Origin: Euborellia annulipes
Lineage: Eukaryota; Arthropoda; Insecta; Dermaptera; Anisolabididae
DNA: 64,000 nucleotides
Assembly: GCA_023213315.1 (NCBI GenBank)
Contig: JAKCPI010002999.1
Span: 62,001-126,000 of the forward strand
Reading direction: 5' to 3'
Below the pieces are notes generated by a model. The model saw only the letters and a program-made list of their open reading frames with translations. It was not told the origin of the DNA and did no database searches. This document shows positions 33,545 through 47,800 of this stretch, piece by piece. How positions within the stretch are numbered: position 1 is the first letter of the stretch; each line of letters opens with the position of its first letter. A program made the position numbers and the translations under genes.

Positions 33545-34090
33545 ACATGTTTTTCCCGATAAGATGGCGTTGTGTGTCATAAAAAGAATGTCCAAAAAAT
33601 CAAGTAATTCAAAAATTTGCCAAGAGATGTCAGAATGGTAGCTAATAATATTAATCATTAATTAATTAATTAATATTAATACATTATAAATGTTATAATA
33701 TATTATGTATTTAAAAAGATAAAAATATATAAAAAGGATAGATGGTGAGCTAGCCTGCCATCTATTGCAAGAATGCTGAACTAATTTGACAGATGATTTT
33801 TAAATAAACCATCTAAGCTTATTTCTTAATTAATATGTGATTAATAATAACAATAAATTCATTTTTAAATTTACAAAAAATTAAAGATTATTGGGACAGA
33901 TTGTTTTTTTGTATTTGTTTGATAACAAAAAAATTAATTACGATAATTTTTTAATAAGTCTTTAAAAAAATTATAGCTCGATGTCCCAATAACCTCTTAT
34001 GAATTTAATTCATTTAAAAAAACCACATTGAAAAATTCCTTTTAATAGTCTAGTTTTTTTTTTTAAGTACGTTTAGACGTCGCTCCTGAA
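33545..34090 (+). repeat. Family C repeat, right-hand copy pair member
   Basis: Matches 41495-42770 in reverse complement from CCCGATAAGATGGCGTTG through the CAGACGTCGCTCCTGAAC-like end. Fragments also occur at 415-840 and 4790-4910. Confidence 0.8.
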
Positions 34091-34091
34091 C

Positions 34092-34357
34092 CAAGGGCGG
34101 TCCCAGAGGGGGGGGGGGTCAAGGGGGTCATGACCCCCCCAAAAATCTTTTTTTTTTTTAACACACACTTTTTCCCACTCACTCTCCCATTCACACAATC
34201 TTTTCGGCAACTTAGGCCATTTAAGACTTAAACGATACTCATATTTGATTAATATATATTTATTGGGGCCCAGGCCCATTTATTTATACTATAAAAAAAA
34301 AAAAAAACAGTGACCCCCCCCCCCCAAAATGTAAGGCTAGGATCGCCATTGTCCTGA
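34092..34357. mobile_element. G/C-tracted TIR element with nested SINE-1
   Basis: AAGGGCGGTCCCAGAGGGG and a decayed right end flank poly-G/poly-C tracts. Bases ~34150-34300 are a 3' SINE-1 fragment in minus orientation. Confidence 0.6.
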
Positions 34358-34359
34358 AC

Positions 34360-34610
34360 CCCCTTAATACATTTTAAAGAGCATCTAAAAAATAATTGAT
34401 TTATGAATTTTAATCAAAATCGTTGGAGCGAATTTTGAGAAAATCGAAAAAAAAAAAAACTGAAAAAGCACATCTGTAAAATACTAGTACTCTTTGGCCG
34501 ATTTTGTTCAAAAGCTTGTTTTCAGGCCTCCGATGGGGTGCCTGACTTAAATATAAAATTTCAACTTCCTAGCTCTTTTCGTTCTTGAGAGAGACCATGT
34601 CGCAAAAAAG
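34360..34610 (-). repeat. Family A repeat, truncated
   Basis: Shares the TTTTAAAGAGCATCTAAAAA...CGAAAAAA...ACTAGTACTCTTT run and ends near AGAGACCATGTCGC, about 80 bases upstream of the TATA box. Confidence 0.75.
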
Positions 34611-34691
34611 ACTTTTTCGATGAATAATTGACACCACATGTGAGAGAGAGAGGGAGATGTGGATGCGGCGACAGTCGGGGGGCCCCCCTCC

Positions 34692-34698
34692 TATAAAG
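34692..34698 (+). promoter_or_regulatory. TATA box of the secreted-protein gene
   Basis: TATAAAG stands 92 bases upstream of the ATG at 34784, in a short GC-richer stretch that follows a GA-rich tract. Spacing predicts a start site near 34720-34725 (TCCAGCAAG). An arthropod-like TCAGT initiator word also lies at 34738-34742, but at 48 bases it is further than usual. Confidence 0.6.
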
Positions 34699-34783
34699 AT
34701 CTGGCTCTCATCTTGTCCAGCAAGCAAACATCTTCATTCAGTGTGAACTTGGCTCTTGAGCAAGAAGGAACTCAACCCTCGCC

Positions 34784-37700
34784 ATGATACAGGTGAGTCT
34801 CCTGCCTCTCTTTCCGTTCACTTGTTCAAGTGCACTGACCGGTTCTTTCTTTCGTTTCAATGCCAAGTTCAAGGCTACCCCCAAAAAACTCCCTTTCATC
34901 TTGATATCGACAAGTTTTTTTATTTTCTCTTACCTATATCGGTACCGCAGGTAATCGAAAGTTGTGTTCTGTGCTTGTAACACCAGATTTTATTATTTTT
35001 TACGAAGGTCGGGGGGAAATGTTCACTCCAGAGCTGCTTGCTTGTGTGTATTCAAAGTATGAGTTCAAGGGGTGGACAATAGAGGGCAATTTTCACCCTG
35101 GATCTATAGCTCAGAGATAGGATATTAGCTTCTAGTGCCAAATGTCGGGGTACTCATCCCGTCGCAGACGAAAACTATATAGCCTATTAATTGTACAAGT
35201 TAAATATGCTGGGACAGATTTAACGATCTGTTAAGGTTTTCGGGGAAATATACTCTAGCGGTGGTCCCCCTTATATACCCCGCTATTGGCTGTATATCCG
35301 TATATGTATATGATTTTTAAAAATTCGGGGGGGGGGGCTCGACCTCCCTTCTTATATACGCCCCTGTTCCTCACTGTACAAGAGTAAAGTGGTCTTCAAT
35401 GGCAAAATGAGAATATACATTTTAAAGAGCATCTAAAAAATAATTGATTTATGAATTTTAATCAAAATCGTTGGAGAAAATTTTGAAAAAAACTGAAAAA
35501 GTACATCAGTAAAGAACTAGTACTCTTTGACAGATTTTGTTTAAAAGCCACGGGGAGGTTCCTAACTTAAATATAAAATTTCAACCTCCTGAGTCAATTC
35601 CTCCATGCTTTAAATTGAGCACAGACACACACAGACAGACCATGTCGCGAAAACCACCTTTTTGGGGACCTCAAAACGTGTATATCCATCTAAATCGCGA
35701 CATCGAATTTTTGACATGAATCCAATACTTTCTCACTATAATATATAGATATATAGGTAAGAGAAAGTAAAAAACTTTCATTATCAAGATGAAACTTGAC
35801 AGCGACTTTTTATTTGCCAAAAACAGACTTTTTACTGAATATTTGACTTTTAAGGTTGTTCGGACATTAAAGCACTTTCCTTGATTAAAAGCTAATTTTT
35901 TAATATGTTATTAATCACTATCAAATACGTATAAAATAAAATTTTGAAGCAGATCTGACACAGGGTTATCGTGTAATTAATTTTTAAAAAATTGAAATTT
36001 AACATGTAGTCTATGGGGAATAACGACGAAACGCACACATATCGAATTATATAGCCACCTCTGCAATAGGTAAAAAAACAAAAAAACTTACATTTTATCA
36101 ATTCACTTCCGAGGAATACGTTAAAAATAAAATCAAAAGTTTCTGCCGTCCGCTTTTAAAGATATTTTAACAAGAAAGTCAAAAAAATTCTCCAAAATGA
36201 CAGTCGCTAATATTTAAAAATAATGAATTCTCGAGAGTCAGACCAGCCTGGCAACGTCGGATAGCATAAGTGTCTTATCTCTATGTCAGATACATTTTTT
36301 TTTTCAATTTTACAATATTTTTTCTCGCAAATCGTCCATTGTGTTTAAACTGATTTGCATTAAACATTGTAATATATTAAATAAAATAAAATTTAAGGCG
36401 TTTAAGATTTAAAATAGATAGTTGATGAATGCAATGTTGCCAGTTCTATATTACGTGAAATACTGCTCTAGTCAAAAGTCATTCATTTATTATTTTTGGT
36501 AATTAAATTATTAACTTAATCCAATTATAAACTATGATAGGTCACGACTAAATTATAATAAGGAATTTTGGCATTCAAATTTTTAATTTTATTTAAAAAA
36601 AATTTAGATTCTATTATGACTTACGATGTACTATCCGAACAACCTTAAGGCGACTTTTTTAAAAATAAAATAAGAGACTTTTTCCGCCCTCTACTTATAA
36701 TAATTAAAAAAATAAACGAGCTTTTTCAGCTTTAGTTTTCATGAAAAATAATATTGTACCAAAAGAGATAAACTGAAGGTTTGAGGCCTAGCATATCCAG
36801 TTTTTATCCAAATAAAAATAGCATTGACTTTTTTCAAACCCGACCCATAGTTATTACTGGAACTATATTGGAATAGCAAGTAATTCCAAGCATAGGCGCC
36901 GGAACTGGGGGGGGCAAGGGTACATTGCCCCCCCCTGGCATCCTACAGGGGGGGCAGAGGGGGGGCAAAATTTCTTCTTTTATTTCATTTATTTTTAAAA
37001 ATGATATATTTTAACTTTTGAAAAATAAAATCTTCTAAATTAAAAAAATTAAAGGAGTAAGAAATTCATTTTTTTTTCAAATTTTTTCCAAAAATTTTTG
37101 ATAAAATCACTGGCAAATTTTTTTTTAAATTTTAATTTTATTTAAAATTTTTAAAGTTTTATAGTAGATTTGTTTTTGTTTTATACTTTTTGAACATATT
37201 AAATTATGATATTAAATTATTTTAATTTTCTAAAAAAAAAATTTATGCCCACCCCCCTGATTCAAATTCGTTCCGGCGCCCCTGATTCCAAGTGCTATTC
37301 CAATATAGTTCCAGTCGCATGGTTAATTTGTTGAATGGTTTCTTGTTTATTGCACTTTTTGTAACGATGCAAAATTATACAGACATGTTTATGCATGATA
37401 TTTATATCTCAGCCAAAAACATCGGAGATGCAAAAAGGGGCGCCTCGCATATTTTTGCCCAGCGTCGAGGTGAAATCAAAAAATGCGCCTCGCTTTTCTG
37501 ATTTATATAAAAGCGAGGAAATATTTTCACTTAAATAAAACCCCTACAGAATTTTATTTGTTTCATATATCCTCGCTTTTATATAAATCAGAAAAGCGAG
37601 GCGCATTTTTTTGATTTCACCTCGACGCTGGGCAAAAATAATGCGAGGCGCCCCTTTTTGCATCTCCGATGTTTTTGGCTGAGATTTCACTTCTTTTTGT

Positions 37701-38841
37701 GAAATATTACATGAAAATATTATTTATTAATTTTTGTTTATTAAATATTAAGTTATCCCATGAATAGATCTTTTAATATGCATTCCAAACAGTAAAAAAT
37801 AAATACATCGTTTGGTATCCATTCGAAACGATAAACATAGGATTTCACCAAATTTTATAAAATTTTAGGATTTTTATTTTTGTTATGTTGGTAGGATGTA
37901 AATACATCGTGTGGTATCTATTCGAAACGATAAACATAGGATTTCACCAAATTTTATAAAATTTTAGGATTTTTATTTTTGTTATGTTGGTAGAATGTAA
38001 ATACATCGTTTGGTATTCATTCGAAACGATAAACATAGGATTTCACCAAATTTTATAAAATTTTAGGTTTTTTATTTTTGTTATGTTGGTAGATTGTAAA
38101 TACTTCGTTTGGTATTAATTCGAAACGATAAACATAGGGTTTCACCAAATTTTATAAAATGTTAGGTTTTTTATTTTTGTTATGTTGGTAGAATGTAAAT
38201 ACATCGTTTGGTATCCATTCAAAACGATAAACAGGATTTCACCAAATTTTATAAAATTTTAGGTTTTTTATTTTTGTTATGTTGGTAGAATGTAAATACA
38301 TCGTTTGGTATCCATTCGAAGCGATAAACATAGGATTTCACCAAATTTTATAAAATTTTAGGTTTTTTATTTTTGTTATGTTGGTAGATTGTAAATACTT
38401 CGTTTGGTATTCATTCGAAACGATAAACATAGGATTTCACCAAATTTTATAAAATTTTAGGATTTTTATTTTTGTTATGTGGTAGCACTTCTTCTTATCA
38501 CGTTAATCTATTGTATTTCTATCTGAATGGATTTATCCTAAAAATTGTTATTCCATTAGGGATGAAAATTACTAATAATAATATATATGTTCCTAGATGA
38601 CGTCATCAGGGAGCAAAATAGTTAGAATTGTCTTTTCGCCATGTTAAAGATAGGACAAATTTGAAATTTTGAATACCTCTCAAAAAGTCACTTTTGATCC
38701 AAAATGAAATTTTATATCAAAGGTATCGGGTTTTTGATAGTATCTATTTGTATTTTAAATTTCATCCAAATCGGTCCAGCAGGGAAACCTGTAGCTTTGT
38801 CTAAAAATTTGAAAATTGAAGAAAAGAATGAAAAAAAAAAG

Positions 38842-38872
<31 letters not shown>

Positions 38873-41800
38873 AAAAATAAGAGACTAACTTTTGACCTTC
38901 CGAAATCGGCAAAATCTCAACTTTGAGCCTCTGCCATTCTTTTTGGGACTGGAATTTTTTTTTGAATTCGTGCTCAAAATAATCCTTATTTATTCTAGTT
39001 TAATATAAAAAAAAATTTGGCTCCGATATCTTAAAACCTTTTTGAGATATTCGCCCAGAAAGAGAAAAGTTTCTCAAAAAAATTTTTTCACGTCCCTATC
39101 TTTTATTAAGGATTTAAAATCATTCTTGATAATATAGTCTAGGGACGACTCGTCCATCTAAATGCAATGGGCCATTGGCATCTATTGGAATGTCAACTAA
39201 ATGGTAGAATTAAGAGTTTCTTTGCTTTCTTTTGCTTTTCACATGCTCGGCGACGAGTCGCTCCCGCGACTCTTGATACTGTACCGCACCACCTGTACTT
39301 ATTTTTGACAATTCTGCTTGCCCTATGAAGATGAGTGCGACTAGCGTTCGAAACGTCGGCGACAGAATATAGCGTGTTTTATTTTTACTTGGCTGCTGCG
39401 TCCCGGGAAGGCCCCCGTCCTCTCCTAAATATATAACAAATTTTTGAGAATCGTCAAATTGAAATATTATATCCCTGCTACTCCTGTTGGCTACCACAAT
39501 CGAGAATTGCCGTAAGAGGAAATCTCTTCTAAATGAAGCTACTCACGGAAAATTAGCTTGATAGTAATAACTTGCAAAAATGGACCTGGGCTCCCTGACT
39601 AAAAGTAAATGTAATAAAATCATTTTTTACTTTCTCTTACCTATATATATGTTAAGATATATAGAGAGAAAGTATTGGATTCATGTCAAAAATTCGATGT
39701 CGAGATTTTGATGGATCTTCAAGTTTTGAGGTCCCCTGAATCCAAAAAAGTGGTTTTCGCGACATGGTCTGTCTGTCTGTCTGTCTGTGAACAAAATATC
39801 TCAAGAACGAAAAGAGCTAGGAGGTTGAAATTTTATATTTAAGTTAGGCACCCCCATGGGACGTGACACCAAGCTTTTGAACAAAATCGGCCAAAGAGTA
39901 CTAGTAGGGGAGAGGGCGGGACATTGGGACACGAGGCACATTGGGACATTCGAATTTTAGCTCTACTAAATGTGCCCATTTTATTATAGAAAATTTTTTC
40001 TTAATAAAATGGGTACTTAATGCACCCTAAGGGTCAAAGAGTACAACTAAAACTTTATATTTAGTAGAGCTAAAATTCGAATGTCCCAATGTCCCGCCCT
40101 CTCCCCCTACTTTACTTTTTCAGTTTTTTTTTTCGATTTTTTCAAAATTCGCTCCAACGATTTTTTTTTAAATTCATAAATCAACTATTTTTTAGATACT
40201 CTTTAAAATGTATATTCTCATTTTGCCGTTTAAATCTTCTGAAGACTACTTTACTCTTGTACTTCATAGGAAAGATAGGAGAAATGGTTGCTATGCTAAC
40301 TGTGATGATAGCAACCATTTGAACAAGTCTAAAGTGAGCAACTTTAGACCCTTTAGACAACATTAAATCAACAATAGAAATAAATTTAATGACAATGATT
40401 ATTGTATTTTAATGCAACGTTTTTGTTAATAAAATTGTAATAGCGAGAATAAGAACACAAGATTACCATACACAAGGTCTTTAAATACACAGGTTGGCAA
40501 GAAACTAGTAAACAAACAATTTTCAGGTCACAGTTTTTGATTGGTCCACGTTATGAAGGTCCTCCTTGCATATATTTTTCTATTTGTTAGCATTGTTGAC
40601 TGCCTATAACCTAGTTCACATTCATTTTGTTTTATTTGCAAATTGTATAGTTTCGGACTAAACTAATTTAGACTCTGGTATTTATGCTGCTTTATTAATA
40701 ATATGCCGTGTATAAATTTTTATAAATTGTTTGTTTCGAACGATTTTTTACAAAAGGAGGAGCTCCATGACGTCACTCTCTTGTAATGGAAAAAATGTAA
40801 ACAAACCGAGTTTGACCCCCCCCTGACCATATAGGTTTTTATTAACAAAAACGTCGCATTAAAAAACAATAATCAGTGTCAATAAATTTATTTCTATTGT
40901 TGATTTAATATTGTCTAAAGTTGCTCACTTTAGACTTATTCAAATGGTTGCTATCATCACAGTTACAAAATATAAATATTTTCCCATGTTTATAAATTTT
41001 ATATCTTGAATTCTAATATATCGGTGGAAAACTCGACCACAAAACAGGCAACCGCTTGTTTATTTAATATCAATATTTTAAAAAAAACTTAGTAAATGTG
41101 ACTTTTCTAATTAATATTTTGATATGAGGTTTTGGAAAGCAGGTAAAGTTCAACGTTGGAAGAAAGTGCATGCATGACGCACTCACTCTCTTCAAAGGCT
41201 CGTCATTGACTCGCTAACTTCGATTGATGTAGAGAAGAAATAAATCATCAGATTTTGATTTTCAAAACTTTTTTTTTTTTTTTTTTTCACTCACGGATCT
41301 TTCGAATCGCGCACTGGAATAACTACTTTTACTTTCCTATTCATTCATTACACGCGAGTATTATAAACAATGCCTAATTTCAAATTTGAATCTCATGTCA
41401 ATCCGATTTAAATGTTTTAGACAATAACGGAATTATTGAAATTGATATTTATTCCCTTGGGAAGGCTTTCAAAATCGTCAAAAACGATTCTAAGGGGGTT
41501 CAGGAGCGACGTCTGAACGTACTTTGAAAAAAAAACTAGACTATTATAAGGAATTTTTCAATGCGGTTTTTTTTTAAATGAATTAAATTCATAAGAGATT
41601 ATTGGGACATCGAGCTATAATTTTTTTAATGACTTATTAAAAAATTATCGTAATTAATTTTTTTGTTATCAAGCAAATACAAAAAAACTGGTGTGACTGG
41701 CGCACAGCACACAACTTTCTCTTACCTTCGGTAATCGAAAGTTGTGTTCTGTGCTTGTCACACCAGATTTTTTGTGTCGACATGTATTTAGTTTCCGACA

Positions 41801-44800
41801 GTAGGGTACAATTGAATTCAAGATGTAAAATTTATAAGTATGGGAAAATATTTATATTTTGATACCATGGCAACCATTTCTCCTATCTTTTCTATGGAGT
41901 ACAAGAGTAAAGTGGTCTTCAGAAGATTTCAATCACAAAATGAGAATATACATTTTATTGAAGATCTAAAAAATAATTGATTTTTGAATTAAAAAAAAAA
42001 TCTTTGGAGCAAATTTTGAGAAAATCGAAAAAAACTGAAAAAGTGAATCAGTAAAGTACTAGTACTTTTTGGTCGATTTTGTTCAAAAGCTTCGTGTCAC
42101 GTCCCATGGGGGTGCCTAACTTAAATATAAAATTTCAACCTCCTGGCTCTTTTCGTTCTTGAGATATTTTGTTCACAGACAGACAGACAGCACAGACACA
42201 CAGACAGACCATGTCGCGAAAACCACTTTTTTGGATTCAGGGGACCTCAAAACGTGAAGATCCATCAAAATCTCGACATCGAATTTTTGACATGAATCCA
42301 ATACTTTCTCTCTATATATATATTACATATATACATAGGTAAGAGAAAGTAAAAAACAATGTCCCAATAATCTTTAATTTTTTTTAAATTTAAAAATGAA
42401 TTCATTGTTATTATTAATCACATATTAATTAAGAAATTTTTAAAATAAGCTTATATGATTTATTTAAAATTCATCTGTCAAATTAGTTCAGCATTCTTGC
42501 AATAGATGGCAGGCTAGTCTAACAGCTGATCCCCTTTTTGGCCTATATTTATATATTTTTATGCTTTTATAAAAGATACATAATATATAATAACATTTAT
42601 AAAGTATTTATTGTTAAAAGATCAATGAAAATCAACCAAATGCATTAAATATTATTAGCTACCATTCTGACATCTATTGGCAAATTTTTGAATTACTTGA
42701 TTTTTGGGCATACTTTTTATGACACACAACGCCATCTTAGCGGGAAAAACATGCCTCTCCTGTCCCGCCTTAAACAATATTTAATCACGGAAGAGAAGTA
42801 ATTAATATGTTAGTATATATGAAAGCCTTAGTGGAAGATAGTCAAAACGAGGTATTGACACTTAAAGTTTGACTGAAATCTGTAAATCAGCTACTTAAAA
42901 ACTTTCTTTATAAAAAAAAAACACTTGTATCTCTTATAAAGCATATAGCAGAGAATGGAACATTAATTCGCCCTAGTTTAAGTTTTACAACCATTTATAA
43001 TGAAAATAAGGCTTATGACTAGAGACCGGACAAAAAAGCATAAAAAAATGGAAAAAAAGTGCTTAAAAAAGCATAAAAAACTTGAATAAAAAGCTGTTAA
43101 ATAAGCATATAAGTTGAAAAAAAGCATCTCATAAGCAATTTTTACTCATACCAATGACGTATACAAATTTTTTTTTTTTAAAGAAGCTAAATTTATTCCG
43201 CCCCGTCCTGCGGAAAAAATTTTTTTTTACAGGGCTATATTTTTTCACACTGCGGGGTTTTTGGAAAACTTTTTTGGGGGGCGCCCCTCCCCCCTTATAT
43301 ACGTCCCTGGTATGCGTGTGTGAATGGGAAAAGTTTTTTAATAAAAAAAAAAAAAAAAAAAATTATAAATAATCGTAAAATAAGTTCAAATAAGCACGAA
43401 AGGGAAAAAAAAGCATGAAAACTCAAAAAAAGCAAAAAAAGCATAAAAAATGCAATCTCAATACACTTAGTTTTTCCTAATTCGTATAGAAATTAAATAT
43501 CTAATGGTTGCTTATAAAATTGAGCAATAAGCATTTTGCTTAAAATCCGGTCTCTACTTATGACTTTCTTCACCAGAAAAATGGCTTAAAAAATGAGGTT
43601 TTTTGAAAGAAAAATTGATTCTGGAGTTTATTAATCGTGATTTTTTTTCTATAGTCAATTAGAGTTTTTCTTTCTGCACAAATTGGCACCAAATTTAGTG
43701 TGATCTGATTGGCCGCTCGGAATCTACAAAGGTTTAAACCTTAAAATTAGAATTTCCCGCTCACGCGGTAATATAAAATAATAGGAAAAAAAATTAAATG
43801 GTGAAATCTTGAGCTGAAGAATCATGCTTTCAAATCGTATATTCAAAATAATTATACCTCTCAAGACAGAAGAGTTATTTGAGCAATTTTTCATACGCTT
43901 TTATCCAACTTTTTCGTGCATGCTACCCCTCTACCTGCATTGTAAGACGTTGTTTGAGGGTGCCTACTCATTGGGTAAATAAACCAATAATAATAACGAA
44001 TAATATTTGCTTTGAAATTTATGGAATCCGGAAAAGAAATTTGAAATTTAAAAACATCCGCAATTTCAAAATACGAATACAATTTTTGCACCAGCTTTGT
44101 TATTGCAATTTATGAAATTAAAGCCTGCTTTTTGCTTAAATAAAGAATGCCTGGATACCAATATATATATATATATATAAGATTTTGATAGGGCAGATTC
44201 AGCCAAATAAAAAGCCTTTATATGCTTTTCGAAGCAATTTGGTAAGCAAATGCCTTAAATAAAATTATCAGACTGCCTGGGATCCGAACCGGCGACTTTT
44301 GGTATACGAGGTTAGCGCGCTAACCCCTACACCAAGCCCCGAGGGGGAAAAGAAAATTATTATTATTCCATTCCAATCCAGTGCCTGCTTGAGGATTTGT
44401 TTACGTTCATAGAATACACGAATGAAAAGAATACATAAATATTTCTCTATGGGTCGTTTTGATAACTTACCTACCCCAACATTAAAATAGCCTCCCTATG
44501 GGGAAATACATGGTGTGTGTCCTTCAGCATTAAAATAGCTGAAGGACAAACACCATGTATTTCCCCATAGGGAGGCTATTTTAATGTTGGGGTAGGTAAG
44601 TTATCAAAACGACCTACAAATACATGGTGTTTATCCTTCAGCTATTTTAATGCTGAAGGACAAACACCATGTATTTCCCATAGGGAGGCTATTTTAATGT
44701 TGGGGTAGGTAAGTTATCAAAACGACCCATACATTTCCTATGGAAGAAATCGTAATTTTAACAATTAATAACTCAAAAAGTTATAGGAATTTCGGGATGA

Positions 44801-47800
44801 AAATAATTTTCCTGCAATCCCGACAAGGTCCTCTTTTATACATAAAAAATTTCATTTCAAAATCCCAAGTTGCCTAAATAGAGCGTGACAGACAGACAGA
44901 GAGACAGACATTACCGAATTATATATATATAGAGATTTTACATTTTGTCTAAAAACAAAGTATCCAAATTAGTTGCAACTTTGTAAAAAGAAAATAATAA
45001 TTTCACGTCACACTTGGAGAAGCCCAAATTAACAAGACAATGGCAATTAATCAAATTAACTATTTCGTGACTCCTCTCGCTCGCTGTTCGTTAGTCAAAT
45101 TGAATCAACTGACTCGTCTACTGATTAATTTCATCATTAAGTTGGTTGGTTCGTTTCAACAGAATATATTTTATTTTTTTTTTTTAATACTTTCAAAACG
45201 AGTTTGAAATTTAATTTTTATGTTCATATTTCCACATTAAATTGAATTCATTTTTAATAAAAATAAAAAAAATAAATATATTGCCTCATGAGGAAATGTT
45301 TTATTATCTAGTTGTACCTAATTTTGTTGGAAATTATACAAATTTGTTAATTTTATAGGATTTAGTCAATAATAAACCTCTTAAGGTGCGCGTCTCGAAA
45401 AACCGTTAAAGCACGATTGACTCTAGGCGGCAAGAGATGGCGTTAGTGTTCCCCATAGGAATATAAGGGACTTGTTCCATTTCATTCTAGACTTTCCAGC
45501 TAATTAATTAAAGGCAAAAAATTAATTATTTTTGAACACAATGATTACTAATTTAATTATCTACAACTTATAGAGCTCCTTTTTTTAAAATATCTTTTAT
45601 TTAATGCGATTAATCTAAAAAAAAAATATTTTTTTTTTCGAAAATCAAAAAAAGGGCTTCTATAACTTGTAGATATTTTAAATAGCTTTAATTAAAAAAA
45701 AAATTTGAGGTCGATAGCTTCAAAATTGTGGCCGCAAAGTCCCAAAATTAGCACCCCGAGACGCGCACCCTAAGTTCTTTCATAGACATTGTAGGCCAGT
45801 CAATAAAGACAAAAAAAAGGCCTTAAATCGCAAAACGAGAAGTAACGCTGCATTTTTGGTATGTTATTTGAACCCCTTAGGGGAGTGTGAAAGCACATTT
45901 TGCAATCAAAAAAAAGTTGTGCTCCCCGCGTAGTACGAGAAAAACTGCGTAATTTTCGCACTTTTTTTCAGTTTTTGAAGTTTAATTCAAAAACTATGGG
46001 CTTTTTGACATTAGTTCCTTATATCATTTTTAAAGTATATTAAATTTGAAACAATTTAAGGGCCGTCAGGAGGGATGGCGAAACGCAACCTTAGCGAAAA
46101 ATGTCAAAATAGATGGCGTTGGGGTCTCTAATTCAGGTTAGCTGTGCTTGCCTTGTTTTCGCTAAGCAAGGTTGCCAGATCAGAGTCATAAATTTGTCAA
46201 CATCGCAAATATAGAAACAATTTTCTCTTAAAATTCGTTTCTGACTGACAGACTGCTCCGACCGAGTACAACTCATTCTTAGTGCGCATGCGTTGGTCGG
46301 AATCGCGCGCACTTTTTATAAATTTATTTAAATATATTTTCACTTGATACTTTATAATTATTATTGGGGATGGGTTTTTCAGGCAAAATAAAAGTGTATA
46401 ATAAACAAAATAAAATATTATTTGCCAATTTTAGACAAGTAAGATAACCTTTTAGTCAAAATAAATAGAATCTTATAGCCAAAAAAAAAACATTTTCCGA
46501 TATTGATTGGAGATTCATGTGCAGAGAGTTATAAGATTTTTTTTTTTAATTTTATTAAATTCTCTTGTACATAAATTATTGGCATGTCGGTTTAATGATT
46601 TATGTTATATTAATATTGTTTTACATTTATATAAAATGCTATAATGGCCTTTATACTGACATGAGATGGGCAAAAAAAATCATAACAAGTAATTGAACCT
46701 CGTGCTTGGTCTAGAGGTTAGCGTGCTAATTTGTGTTGCTGCAGCTCCGTATCTCTAATAGTTTTTGAGATATGATGCTTGGAATATGAGCATGGTTTTC
46801 AGAAATGTTACAATTTTCAGTTTAAAGCCAAATATCGGCTTAACCTCACATGCGTAGAGAAAAATTGTGATAAATTGAGTTTTAGCACATTTAATTACCT
46901 TTCATTTAAGCGCAAAACGGGGTCATTAACTCTTATAGTTCTCCTATAATCTTAAAAAACAAAAATTCCAATAATACAAGTTTTAAATAACCCTACATGG
47001 AATTGTATCATATCTCAAAAACTATTAAACTTACGAAGCTGTGGTTTGGCTTCAATTGTTTGAAATTTAATATACTTTAAAAATGATATTAACAACTAAT
47101 GTTAAAAAGTCCATAGTTTATGAATTAAACTGCAAAAACTGAAAAATCTCCGATAATTTTGCAGTTTTTCTCGAATTACACAGGTAGCACAACCTTTTTT
47201 TGCTACTTAATAAAGACATTTTAGGCAATATAAGGCTTTATTTAAGTAATAATAATATTACAAATAAATAATAATAATGAGATCACTTCTATTATTTTTT
47301 ATTAAAAATAGCAGGAAATATATGTTAAGTCAAAATAAAGAGATTCCAAATTTTTTTAAATTAATAAAATATTATTTTTTAAATAGTTAATTAAGAAATA
47401 TTTTAAATGCTTTTATTTAACTTACTCTTTCAAGGTCACCAACTTTATGGCTTTGTTAGGGACACTTCCCGATGAACTAGAGGTGTGAAATTTGATATTT
47501 AAGAGTCATTTTTGATGACGCAAATTGTGAGTTTGGTTTTACCAAAATGGACCAAACTAATGTGGTACTTTATTTGAAACCCTTCGTGAATTAATGTAAT
47601 TTCAAAAGACTTCCCGATGGGCTAGAGGTGTGAAATGTAATACTTAAGAGTCATTTTTGATGACGCCACTATATGGTGGTTTTGATCAAAATAGACCAAA
47701 CTAATGTGGTACTTTATTTGAAACCCTTCGCGAATTAATGTAATTTCAAAAGACTTCCTGATGGGCTAGAGGTGTGAAATGTAATACTTAAGAGTCATTT

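Larger units (their letters stand above)
39628..41010 (+). repeat. Family A element split by two TA-MITEs
   Basis: Family A sequence runs 39628-39906, 40108-40298 and 40964-41010, interrupted by the elements at 39907-40107 and 40299-40963. Confidence 0.85.

Noticed and set aside
34756..34980. 74-aa frame overlapping the first coding exon of the secreted-protein gene
   Set aside because: It reads through a consensus GTGAGT donor into a decayed family-A hairpin, in a different frame from the ATG in good context.
37800..38487. CRISPR-like direct repeats
   Set aside because: Units are 99 bases with no unique spacers, in a eukaryotic intron; a tandem satellite.
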